Assembly (NCBI GenBank): GCA_022457155.1
Contig: JAJGOT010000506.1
Span: forward strand, 1-64,000
DNA: 64,000 bases
Reading direction: 5' to 3'
From: Cladopsammia gracilis
Lineage: Eukaryota > Cnidaria > Anthozoa > Scleractinia > Dendrophylliidae
The notes below the pieces were generated by a model. It did no database searches. It saw only the letters and a list, made by a program, of their open reading frames with translations, and had not been told where the DNA came from. Of this stretch, positions 30,501-42,000 are shown in pieces (position 1 is the first letter of the stretch; every line of letters starts with the position of its first letter). A program made the translations under genes and the position numbers.

Positions 30501-33232
30501 CCCTTCAGCTTTTCTGCTGGATGATAAAGCGTGCACCCAACCCATATTTTGCAATTTCGATTTAATTCCTACAACAATTTATAGACTAGTCTTAGACTGC
30601 ATATGACCTTCGATATGAAGCGAATGATGACTCGAATATTGAAGGTCGGTTTGGTTTTGACGGGAAGATTAGTTTTACTTATTGATAATGGTACTACATG
30701 CAATGATATTTGCCATTTACTTTATTATCAATAAACACAACCTGGATACAATGAAATTAATACACTTCAGTCATTTAAGGTGCGCAACTTCTCGGGTTTT
30801 TTTTTTTTTTTCACGTTGGCGGGCTCGAGCGAGCGCTTGCGTGACAGAGAGAGCGGCACTATCACTACGTTTTCCTGGACGATCACTACAGGTAAACTAT
30901 TGTTTTTATTAATTTTGGAGATCGGCCAAACGGTTTCCCTTGCACCCGATTAAAGTCGTCTCAGTAGTGTTTGCCTCCTATTTGTCAGATAAGCACAAGT
31001 GGCAACAACAACTGGGAGAAATGGCCTTCTATGACGAAAAGTTGAGGAAGAGGAGCGATAAACTTTTAGTCGTCCAATAGCATGCTCTACTGAAACCCGA
31101 ATCCGCCTAAGTCGTCTATTTGCTCTTCTTTCTATTCTGTTCCGTACCACATGAAATTTTCTGGCTACGCGACCCAAAAAATAAAGTTTTTGTATTTCTC
31201 AAACATTGTTTATCGGGTTAGCATTTTGGGGGAAAACAACAGTAAATTCAATAATCGATAACGCACCGGCGTTAGTAAGTTAACATGACCATTGTTCTCA
31301 ATCTATTAAGAATCTGGCACATGGCAAACCACTACCACTAAATCGGACATCCCTAATGTGGCGAATTCATTAAACTTAAACTATATGCATATTACGTTTG
31401 CAATACTTGGCCACTAATACATATTATGAGAGAGGCCTGTTTGACCTTGCTGTTTCTTTCCTGTCCTTCATTTGAACAGGCTACGAATCATGAATCAAGG
31501 ACTTACGTTCATTGATCGAATTACCTGACGAAACCTGTTTTACTTTGCAGTGTCAGAAAAAAATACGGCCATGTGTTCTCTCTGAAAATTGGGAGCTACA
31601 AGTTCGTTATGGCCACATCTAACGAAGCCGTTAAGGAGATACTTATAAACAAATCAGGCGATTTTGCCGGAAGACCACAATCATATGTTATCGATGCACA
31701 GACTCTAGGTAGGTGATTGAAATGTCTTTATTACTTTTAGAACTATACGATCTTGATAAAACGACTGAGACACATAAACTCTTTGATTGCAAAAGAGCCT
31801 CTTATGTATATAGCAAATTTGCACAAAAAACAAGCTGTACTGTTTCCTAATGAACAAAGAGATTTCAGACAAGTTTCGGAAATCGACGAGTGAATTTCGT
31901 ATATCTTTCGAGAGTCAGTTCGGGTAATTTTCGTAAGACACAGTTTAGTCTTCAGTGATCACCAAAAGAACGTCACTTGCATGGTCGGAACCAAACTGAT
32001 ACCAATTCGAATCAATCCGTTAATTTATATATATTTCATGATACTCATATGTCCTCTTTTGAATTTCCGGGGGGAAAGATATCGTGTTCGGTAACTATGG
32101 ACCTGCCTGGAGGTTTCATCGCAAACTTTTCACAACAACCTTACGAAAGTACATCTCGGACATTCCTCTGATAGAAAGACGGGTCTCAACACAGGCAGCG
32201 AAACTGGTGCAGTTTGTTGAAGAACAGGATGGAAGGCCGTTTGATCCGGCATGGATCTTGGTTTGTGGCGTGGCAGATGTAATTTTTGGCATCACTTTTG
32301 GACAAGGCTGCGACACTACAAACCCAGATTTAAACTCGCTCTTGAAACTTAACTCGGACTTTATTGCCAATGTTGATGATGCTCAGATGGTTGCTATCTT
32401 AGAGTTTTTCCCGTTCGCACATTATCTGCCCATTAAGGCTTACGATCGCTGTATCCAGCCTTTCTTTAAAATGCATAATATCATTCGCAAATTCTTGAGA
32501 GAACGAAAAGAAAAATTTGATCCAGCAGAGCCTATGCAAGATCTGATCTCAGGTCTTCTTCTCGCCAAAAATGAAGCTGAAACCGAAAATAATGAAGAAA
32601 AAGCCGCGCTTCTTTCCGATGACTACTTTGTTAACACTATCCTGGACATGTTTATTGCCGGCTACGAAACCACAAGCACAACATTGAAATGGGTCATCGC
32701 CTTCTTGGTTCACTATCCGGAGTATCAAGAGGGCATTCAGCATCAGTTACATGAAGTAGTTGGTGACCGTTATCCCACTTTGAACGACCGTCCCAATCTG
32801 CCTCTTATTCAAGCCACCATCATGGAGACGCTACGTGTTGGAAACGTGGTCCCGCTTTTATTTCCTCACGTTTCTCTCAAGGATACTACGCTGTGTGGTT
32901 ACCGTGTTCCCAAAGATACCATTGTGTTTGCAAATACAGAATCTGTTCATATGAATTCCAAATGTTGGCATGACCCCACAGTGTTTAACCCGTATCGTCA
33001 TATTGATTCAGATGGCAAGCTAGTCACCAACCAACGTAACTTCTACCCTTTCGGAGCTGGGCGTCGGGTTTGCGCTGGTGAATCTCTGGCTAAAATTGAG
33101 TTGTTCTTGTTTGTCTCGTGGTTGTTTTACAAGTTCACTTTTATCGCTGAAGATGGTCTTCCACCGAACTCAAAAGGAATTTTTATCCAGTTCCCTTCAC
33201 CCTACAAGATCCGTGCAATCAAAAGAAAATGA
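27587..33232 (+). CDS. cytochrome P450 (CYP2-like), three exons, frameshift in exon 1
   Basis: Exons: 27,587-27,793 (donor gtgagt), 31,551-31,708 (acceptor ctttgcag, donor gtaggt) and 32,079-33,232. Ignoring one surplus base, the phases fit and give about 505 aa, the normal P450 length. Exon 1: N-terminal membrane anchor (LLLLLLLC) and Pro-rich hinge PPGPRLSALPILGN. Exon 2: RKKYGHVFSLKIGSYKFVMA. Exon 3: C-helix NYGPAWRFHRK, I-helix AGYETTST, K-helix ETLR, and the heme loop FYPFGAGRRVCAGE with the Cys ligand. Predicted ER-membrane monooxygenase; substrate unknown. Oddity: the run of five A at 27,768-27,772 puts a TGA nine bases later; four A would restore a frame that meets exon 2 in the correct phase. 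Either an assembly error or a young pseudogene. Intron 1 (3.76 kb) holds a MITE, a LINE scrap and a Harbinger element. Confidence 0.92.
27835..27956. mobile_element. small MITE in P450 intron 1
   Basis: Inverted ends attcaaaatggaagactagt and actagacttccatgttgaat, with internal taacggaac / gtaacgttcc arms. About 122 bp, starting some 40 bp after the exon 1 donor. Confidence 0.75.
27957..29604. other. P450 intron 1, unassigned part
   Basis: Apart from a possible decayed repeat around 29,100-29,290 (GC-rich, with catggccgccgcg), I see no exon or structured repeat. Confidence 0.4.
29605..29739 (+). pseudogene. 3' scrap of a non-LTR reverse transcriptase
   Basis: About 45 codons reading FRNSYFIRTAELWNTLP...FKSSL, the conserved C-terminal block of CR1/jockey/RTE-type LINE reverse transcriptases. 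It runs into a TA microsatellite (29,740-29,763). Severely 5'-truncated. Confidence 0.7.
29740..29763. repeat. (AT)n microsatellite
   Basis: Short AT array directly after the LINE scrap, a common LINE 3' end type. Confidence 0.9.
30094..31354 (-). mobile_element. Harbinger-type DNA transposon, non-autonomous remnant
   Basis: Terminal inverted repeats agagatgtccgatttag (30,094-30,110) and ctaaatcggacatccct (31,338-31,354) are flanked by the 3-bp duplication AAT (30,091-30,093 and 31,355-31,357). A minus-strand transposase fragment lies near the right side. Three-base TSDs and an IS5-like DDE transposase are the hallmarks of PIF/Harbinger. The element occupies P450 intron 1 about 200 bp before exon 2. 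Confidence 0.8.
30950..31177 (-). pseudogene. C-terminal fragment of Harbinger (DDE_Tnp_4) transposase
   Basis: 75 codons, with RIERRANRRLRRIRVSVEHA followed by IGRLK and a hydrophobic VVVATCAYLTN segment. The R..VE..IGRLK motif supplies the last catalytic Glu of IS5/Harbinger DDE transposases. The upstream DD parts are missing, so it is inactive. Confidence 0.72.
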
Positions 33233-33340
33233 AGTGGCGGTGTTCCTTTCCTCGGAACTGTATAATCGAAAAACTGCGACGAAAAGCTCTAAACCTGTCG
33301 CGAGCGAGGTGACCAGTCAAGGGTCCAGACTTCATCGTAA

Positions 33341-33371
33341 AGAGGGTGGGGGGGGGGGGGGGGGGGGGGGA
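33341..33371. repeat. poly-G tract downstream of P450
   Basis: Roughly 25 G in a row within a purine-rich stretch, about 110 bp past the P450 stop; homopolymer length is unreliable in assemblies. Confidence 0.9.
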
Positions 33372-33383
33372 GGTTAGAGACTG

Positions 33384-33389
33384 AATAAA
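33384..33389 (+). terminator. candidate P450 polyadenylation signal
   Basis: AATAAA, 152 bp after the stop codon, just past the poly-G tract. Position is plausible, not proven. Confidence 0.4.
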
Positions 33390-33907
33390 AGTGGAGAGAG
33401 GCTGTGTGCCCCTCCCCTGGATCCACCACTGATGAGCTCACTTGCTCCGCCCACCAAAGTAGCCCAAGTCGTGACCTATTAAGTAGGTTAAGTTTGTTCT
33501 TGGTTCTCAGTGATATTCATTTATATTTGCATTTTAACACTGTCATTTACAATCAACTCTCTAAGACAGATACCGTAAGGACCAACACTAATAACTGTCC
33601 GTCTTAGAGAGGTTACGGTCTTAAAGGGAAATCACTCGAGTGACAGAAATCCGACAGGGACCTACTTCAGGTGTCCATGTTAAAGAGATGCCCGTTAAGA
33701 GAAAGTTTATTGTAGCTGTCTTCTTAGATACATACTATGTCACGAAGAATGTTTCTGTTTCTTTATTTTCAAATCGCTTCCATTCGAGCTATTAAGACTG
33801 ATATAATATTCATTCTAAATTCTGAATTGCTTATGTGAGACTGCAGGGACAGGTCCGCTACTCTCAGGCTGTTTTCTTCCGTACCTTCATACAAAGTATA
33901 TACCTAA

Positions 33908-34056
33908 TTCAATAAAAGTTGCTTTGGTCATTGGTAATTGGGCATTGGGAAGCTATTGTTTGGCGGTCACTCAAGCGAAGCATTGCATTGTGTTCCGTAT
34001 GCCAAATGCCAATTCCCAATTACCAATGACCAACTGCCAAAGCAACCTTTATTGAA
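33908..34056. repeat. fold-back element
   Basis: Arms ttcaataaaagttgctttgg...ccaatgcccaat-type and caattaccaatgac...caaagcaacctttattgaa are inverted over about 45 bp with a loop of about 60 bp. Confidence 0.75.
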
Positions 34057-34745
34057 CAAGGTGTATAAACTGCAAGATTTCAACTGAAGGCAACGGCAAG
34101 GTATGCAACATACTCTTGCAGTTATTTCAAAACTGAACATATTGTGGCTCTGGTGTCTTTTTGATGACCTCTCTATTAACATCCTGCTGATCTGGCGAAC
34201 TGAATTATAACTGCCTTACTTTTCCACGTGAAACTCTACGTAAACAGGAAAGAATGAAATACCCTAACGCCTTAAATTTTCCCGCCGGTTTAATTTTCGA
34301 AATTTTCGCGCATCGTCAAGGTGATGTCATGAAAGGCTGATATCCTGAACCTACCATATTTTCGGTTATTTTTTTCCCCTTGACTGTACTTTCTTAATGT
34401 TTGAACACAATTTTATCTTTTTTTGGAAGATTTTAAAAGGACATAGCCTTTGAGTACTAAAAAACCAAACATTTCATAATGCCATGCATTAAAGTACATG
34501 GCACCAGGAGGGATTCCGTTATCGATGACGTCCAAATTCTCAATATTTTAAAAAATATATATTGACGATGACTTGTCTTTGTACTTGACTCATTAAATAT
34601 TGCAAACATTTTACCTGCTAAAATTCAACCGGACAATTTTGATCGATTTTTATGAATTATAAACCCCGCGAAATTAAAAGGCATCAGGGTAATATTGACA
34701 CGACATCACAGCCTCGTATCCGGGTGTTCCCTTCCGCCCACTTAC

Positions 34746-35170
34746 TATTGGGGGGATACTCCCTATCATGGGCTATACGGGGATGCTCCGCCCGAAAGAA
34801 GTACCTTTTTTTAAGCTGGAGGTATATAAAAGGGCAGGGATTTCACGAGTTAAAGTATGAAAAGGGTAGGGATAACTGCCATTTAGGTATATAAAAAGAG
34901 CCTTTCAAAATATCTAAAACAGACGCACGTTATTGTTTGGTTTACATCAATCAGTTGTAACGCTTAAAGTTTTCCGTGGATATCGTTCCATAAGTTTATA
35001 GTATATTAAAAAGGGTATAGTAAAGAGATGCAGTGTTTCTTCTGTAGGTATGTGAAAGGGGCACCATTTTCTATCGAAGGTATATGAAAGGGTAACCTGT
35101 TCTGTCAAAAACGGTATATAAAAGGGTAAGGGTTTGGACATCAGGGCGGTGCATCCCCGTACATAACGGA
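34746..35170. repeat. repeat element with ggtatataaaaggg units
   Basis: Inverted ends around tacggggatgctccgccc and gggcggtgcatccccgta enclose several diverged ggtatat(a/g)aaagggta units. Non-coding. Confidence 0.55.
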
Positions 35171-35204
35171 CTAAACGTTAGCAAGTGGTTCGGTTCTCGG
35201 AGTG

Positions 35205-35226
35205 ATGTGGGGGGGGGGGGGGGGGG
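35205..35226. repeat. poly-G tract
   Basis: G homopolymer following gtgatgt. Confidence 0.9.
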
Positions 35227-35400
35227 AGACATACTGTTTACTGTTGTGATTCTCAGGACCTTACAGGAAATTCGCACTCGCTCGTCTGAGGAAGGGAACA
35301 GCTATAACAGCTATAACCTAACTAGGCTGTAAACACTGAATTATTCGTGATAGATTTCAAATACAACATAATGGAATCAGCTTCGGAACTAGAAAGTGGT

Positions 35401-36015
35401 TTAATTAGGAAACAACGTCTTGGTGTTAAAACTTTCTACCCAACAAGAGCATGAGAATGACACATCCATTCGGCTCTTAATATTCTGCACTCGAACCTAG
35501 GTGAAAATAATGAACGTCATTAGTTTATACGACTATATCGCGGGGACAAAGCTGCAAAAAAGAAACGATAAAGTAACCTCATTCATGACTGGTTAGATTG
35601 AGAAAGATTTTCAGGGGTAGTATTCAATGAAAACATTGGCGTTACTTTTCAAATTGCAAGCTTTTTTCATCTTGTCCATCCGTAGCCCTAGAAAGTTCTC
35701 AATAGTTTTAGTACATTAATAGCAAGCAAAATTGGCTTTCCTAATTATATATATATATATATATATATATACCTGGATTTTTGAAAACGATATCGCTCCA
35801 AGTAAGCGTTTGTGAGCGTTCTTGGCCTTGTTTTTAATATAAAGGTATAAAATATAATAGACTGTTGCTAGTCTTTTTTTCGCTCGCCCTTGCTCCCTTT
35901 TCCTCTTCTCTCTCTTCTCTGTCATTTTCGGGCTGATCGGGCTCATAAAAACCCTTGTTTGGGCTAGTTGCAGTGAAATTGCGTAAATTTTCGTTGAACA
36001 CGTTTTGAAAAATTC

Positions 36016-36057
<42 letters not shown>

Positions 36058-39000
36058 CTTTTAATAATTATTAATATATATTACTATATTAGTACGTATA
36101 GGTTTCTGAGATCATTTAATCCCATTTCAAACGGCACTTGGAATCAGGAGTGTCCACCGTGTATACGAAAAACCAGACACATGGGTTGGAAAAAAAGATA
36201 TGCTGTGCGTCATTTCCTGTGGGCTGTTTGTTGAAGTGACGTATTTTGTCTGTTCTGTTTAGTCTATGAAACTGATGTAGGTGTATTTTGCATGTTTTCC
36301 TTCTTCAAAGTCAATTGAACAATGGTAAGCATCGCAGATTTTTCAACAAAGGTGTAGTTACCTTGCTTAAATACCATCCTGCTGAATATCCTCGATTGTC
36401 GTGCCTGATGTTCAGCTTGACGAGTCGTCCAAGATCTGGTGCAATGGCGTTGAATGTATCCTTTCTAAAATTAAAAAAAAAAAAAAAAAACAGATTGTAC
36501 TCACACTTTATTTGCATACTGTTCTTCGTGTACAGTTTTAAAACTAGTGCTTAGTACTCACCCGCCTCTCTCGAACGCAGCCTTCGTTCCCGCCAATTCT
36601 ACTTCTCCTGAGTTTCGCGTCTGGCCGAATAACTCAACAAACACTCTGGCATCAGTTCCCGCCAAATATTTATTACCCGTGTAAATCGTCACTATGTAGT
36701 TTTCAACTGTAAAATAACCGAAAATAGAGGTAAATGTTTTAATATGAAGCTAAGTCGTAAAATTGGGTCTGTCTGTGGGGTACTCCCATGTAAAAATGAC
36801 AGGGGTTGCCCTTCTAAAATTTTCGATAGACACCCTAATAGGTACCAAAATCTCGTTTGATGGGCGTGGCTCAAATGGATTTTTACCTCTACCCCTATAA
36901 AGCTACAAAGAGGTACCAATTCTGTCATATTTTTTCTTTCGGCTCGATACCATAATTCAAAGGTACCGCGATAATTCTAATGGTAGCCAGTTTACATTTT
37001 TTACACCTTAAGCGGTACCAGTCTACACATTGTAACCCCCGTCCGTCCTTTTTTACTCCACCCTCCCTCCGGGGGTTTGGAAATTCTTGCTATTGCTTCC
37101 TTGTGAAGAAGAATTGTTCATGAGTGAAATCCACGATCCTCGCAGTGTGCCCTCAACTTAAGCAGTTGAAAAGGCAACCTGAAAAAAATTCAGGTTTGAA
37201 CGGGATTCGCACCCATGACCTTAAGATACCGGTGTAATGCTCTATCCACTGAGCTATCAAGCCACATGGATAGATAGTCAATTGTGAGTTCGTAATGTAC
37301 CCGATGATAGTGAATGAATGTGAATATATGAACAATCATAAGAATTTTTCAATTGACTAACAACGTGACTTTCTGCACGCATTACATGCCTAATACAAAA
37401 ATTCCCACTGTACCTTGCTTCAGTGCCTCTGGACACCTGTACATCAGGTTAATGTCCATCACATCTAACGCAGACAGAGAGTTGACATTACCAAGCGGCA
37501 TGCTGGGATCGGCGATGGCCTGAATCGTATCGCCCCCATTTCTGCTGAATTCCTTGTTGGAATAGTGCATGATAGACTGGAAGTCATACGGCTGACCCAG
37601 AGTGGTGGCTTCGCCGCCCTTGCGAGTCTCAAACTGTTTTACTTGGTCTAATTTAAACAAATGAATATTTCATAATGACTATATGTCTCACGCTATTTAG
37701 TAAAACATCCGAAATACATACATATGACGGATTGGTTTTACGTGTAAGAGTGGGTTTCAAATGAGTGTCGTAAAACCAAAACCAAAGTTATTACTCTGAC
37801 CAATCACGGTAGACGCAGACAATCCAACGAACCAATCAGAACTCGTGGCAAATATATGTAGCCGGCGCCAAGCGCGGGAAAACCGTGCGAGCAAGTCACG
37901 ATTGGTTTTGGTTGTACTTCTTATTGGTTGATAAAGTGGCGCGAGGTTTTTAGTCAATGAACCAATCTCATAACTCGTAGCAAATACATCCAGCCGGCGC
38001 CAAGCGCGGGAAAACTCGTGCGAGCAAGTCACGATGTTTGGTTTGACTTCTGATTGGTTGATAAAGTGGCGCGAGATTTTTAGCCAATCACAAAGCATAG
38101 GAATCCAAAACCAAAGTAATTTCGACACTCAAGTGAAAACCGCCGTATTGAAAATGATGACCTGCTATGTTACGCATTGCTTGGGTAGCTTACAACAAAA
38201 ATATATTTCAGGTCGTCTTCAAACCAATTGCCTCATACTTACTGATTTATTTATTTAGTATTAGCAAAAGAGCAATGTTTGGAAGTATGTAACCTGAGAA
38301 GTATTACAACTTATCCCTGGTCTTCTGCAGGCTATAATAAAAAATCTTAATGTACAATGCAAGAGCATTCATTCCTGCTTAAGATACACATTACCTTTCT
38401 TAATGTTATCCCATAATATCTTGACAAATTTGTCTCTATCTTGTCTCGTGTGTTCGTGGAAAAAACCAAGGGCGTGCATGAGTTCATGCGTCACGTGACC
38501 TCTGTTCTTGCAGCCGCTTCCCAGAGACAACAACTGTTTCCCGCCTTTTTTACCGATGTATGACTCACAGAAATTCCTGTGAACAAAAGCGCAAAATGTT
38601 TTCAATTCCGACATATTAAGTTCTTTCTTCCCTTTGATAACGGCTGCGTTACATTTTTATCGTGACTTTTGCAATTCACTAAGTTTACTTATTGCCTTGT
38701 ACCCATACTTTATTAGAATTTTTTGTTGTGTTAGAAACAATTCAAGCTAAGCCGTTCAGGCGTTCAGTTAGTGGGGAGAGGTGCGAGCGGAGAAAAGCGA
38801 GAAGACTCAGCCATCCGTAACTCCATCAGCGCTCATAATGTTTTTCTTCGGCCTCGGTGAGCCTTTCCTCTGCTCCCCTCCGAACGCCTAAAACAGAAAA
38901 ACAGCTGATTTGAAGTGAGAAGTTTAAAGTAGCTAAACTACCTCAAATTACAACTAAGTTCCTTTCTCATACACGAAATGCTTAAAGAACACTAACGGGA

Positions 39001-42000
39001 AGATGTCAAGTGAATTATCGAGAAAATAAACAATAATCAGAGTTCTAGCTAGTTTTCCAAGACAGAAACTATAAACTTTAAAAAAATTAACCCAATTTTT
39101 TAAAGATGCAATCGATTTTCATCCTGGCCGTCTGCAGCCCAAGAAACCTATTTTTAGTCTTTTGACCACTAGTAAAATAATTTTAAACAAAACTGGACCC
39201 ATATTTTTGGGTTTTCACTGACATAAAGATGTATTTTGGCTTTTTAAAATAACACGAGAAATGGTGAAAAAGCCCCTTTAAATCTGTCTCATACATAACA
39301 GTCATAACATTGATGTGCTAAAAACAAGGATATTGACATCAATCTCACTTGCTGTCTTCGTAGAGCTCGATGTAATCAGCCTGATCTGTCCGCTTCACAA
39401 ATCGGATACAGGTATGTTTAGCAATGACGTCAGCTGCCTCTCTGATCGTCTTTTTATCATCACTGTCTAAAAACGGAAAAGATCGTCGAATAACTTGCAC
39501 TATTGATATTTTGTAATACACTTTGTCTCCATAGCCCTAATTAAAACGTGGGTCGGCTTGAAGAAGGTAATTTAACAAAATATGAAAATATTCCCTCATA
39601 TGAAGTTTTAGACTGTCACACCAAAACTAAAATCTTAAATCTTAAATTCAGACGTTTCCTCTTATCTCAGAACCAAAACAATTGTTGACGCATTTGCTTG
39701 ACGTTTATTCTGGTCGTCGGGTAAGATGAAACGTCTTAAGGCGGGGGTACACATGAATTTGAATGAAATTTGAAGAGGTTTAAAGAAGGGACTAAGAAAG
39801 AAAATGATTTTTGGAACACCAACAGACAGTTGATACCCACGCAAGAGCACCCCAGGTTGCTAGTGGACTAACTTGGTGTCCGTCTATTAATTATTAACTA
39901 CAAATTCTAATTTGAAAAAGTGAAGGTAGCGTGGACCTCAGCAATTTTTTGTACTCTCCCCAGTTTTCATCGCGCCGTGACATTCAAGATGGGGGCAAAA
40001 CGAATTGAACGATCGAACTCGACGAACACGCGAGAAAATAGGGGACTGTGAACAGTTTAGTGATGCTTAAGTAAATGTAGCTCTAGTCTACGCTGGGCAG
40101 TGGTTGGTTATCCTGGTAACCAACCGCTGACTGAAGAGCTCGCAGTCTCTGCTTGAACGCCGAAATGCTTACCAAGTCCTGTGAACCAGCCTCCAGTCTT
40201 GACTGTGTAAGGAATGACCACCTTTGTCACCTCACGGTTGTTATTATAAGTGGCAGGCCAGAGATATCTGCGATTCAACAGGGCCGCTCTTTTTTCTTCT
40301 GAAAAAAAGTACAAATATAATTCATGCTTCGTTTCAACACTAAAAGATACACATAACAAGGAAACAGCCACAAAACAAAAAGCCTGATATGCGGTGCAAT
40401 TTAGCGGCCAACAGTTACTCGTAATGAAATTGCAATGTGTTTCTACTTTGATTCTTCTTGTCTAACACTGCAGGCAATAACACAGACACCGCACAATATT
40501 TAAAGATTGAGCACAATGGTGCGTGCATGCAGCGTTCTACTTTATGTCAGGCAAGGCTTCTGCAATGCCGTATTTTCTCAATTTTAAGCACCCGCGTGAA
40601 AACCGTACTCCTTCAAACGGCTGATAATTGAGCCTTAATACTGCCCCACAGAGGTTTTGCCTCCATTTTATGCCGTTTAAATCATTGTTAGTTTCTTTTG
40701 GAAACGAAAAATCCAAATGACCGAATGTTTGAGCGGCACTGTTTAAAATCATTTGATCATTTTTAAGCAATGAAACCCATGTGCCAGAAAAAACTGCTTT
40801 AAAGACAATTGATAGATTTCTTTCCAGCTATGACGGCTTTAAGAGACTTTTGTATTTCAAAATACGTCAACCACGTGACTGAACTATTCTATGTAAAATG
40901 CTCTTGAACGCCGTGAGACGCAATGTATTGACGGCAGCAAAGACGCACAAAAACACTTTTTTTCCTATGCTAAAAGCATAAAAAGACAAAGACATGATAT
41001 ATATCAAGTATTTCATTTCGTGGTTTGCATGCTCGTTATCTTTGGCTGCGTAAAACCTGTCACAATATTGCTTTTTAAGTTAGCATATTTTTAAAATTCA
41101 AATTCATAAATGTCGTCAGTTACACGGCTCTATTTGAGACACTTTGTCATGGTAAACCAATAAGTAAAAGCAAAGCTTTTAACATTTTCTTTTAACAGTC
41201 GGCTGTCAATGCGATATGTGACATCCTCCCAAATACGTTTTAGTGATCACTGCACTAAATGCAAAAGAATACCCGTGTTCTGGATTGTGTTGTGGAAGTG
41301 AGTCGAAGCAGGATTGAAGGTAAGTTCTCTGTTTTAAAAATTCCATTTATTTTAAATGATGTTTTAAAAAATCCATTTATTTTACATTATATTTAAACTA
41401 ATCTAAGCCCAATCCTAAGTATAGAGTTATACTGAATAACAACCAACGCTTTTGGACTAATCTGTGAGCATTGGAAATTAGATTATTCCTTCCCGACCCT
41501 GAGAAGAAAGAACAGAAACTATATAATGGGAGGCAAAATTTCCTACCTCTCGACTCACCGCCAGTTTAGAGAACAGTGAAAAAACAGTGGTATTTTGGCA
41601 ATTTCAAGTATTAGTCGGCCTCGCCGACAAACAAAAAGTTCCTGGCTGTAAAGAACGATACGTAAAGATGCGGCATAATTATAGGTTAAAACGGGTCTAA
41701 AACTTCATGGCGAAGCCGAACGAAATAACACGGGAACTTCTTTATTGAGCAATGAGAGAAATATATCACTTCATTCGGTGTGGTAAATGTCATCCATTTT
41801 CACATCTGTCATTTACGCTCCTTTAATGTGTGCTTTACGGAATCTTTATGCGTTTACCTTTACGAGTCTACACAACGCAGAATTTGTCCGTAAAGTAAAT
41901 GCTTCATATTTACGGTTCTTTGCGCAAAAGTTAAAAATGCGTTATTTCATGAGCTGGGTACTCATACTGTCTTGAATGACCAAACGAGATCCCACACGCA

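Noticed and set aside
34100..34190. Possible final PLAT exon of the astacin gene (VIKKT... after AG on the minus strand)
   Set aside because: No pyrimidine tract and no PLAT pattern; the exon at 35,496-35,401 fits phase, acceptor and the SFSC motif far better.
37193..37263. Functional tRNA gene (minus strand)
   Set aside because: Anticodon stem does not pair properly and the B box is off consensus; a SINE body follows it.
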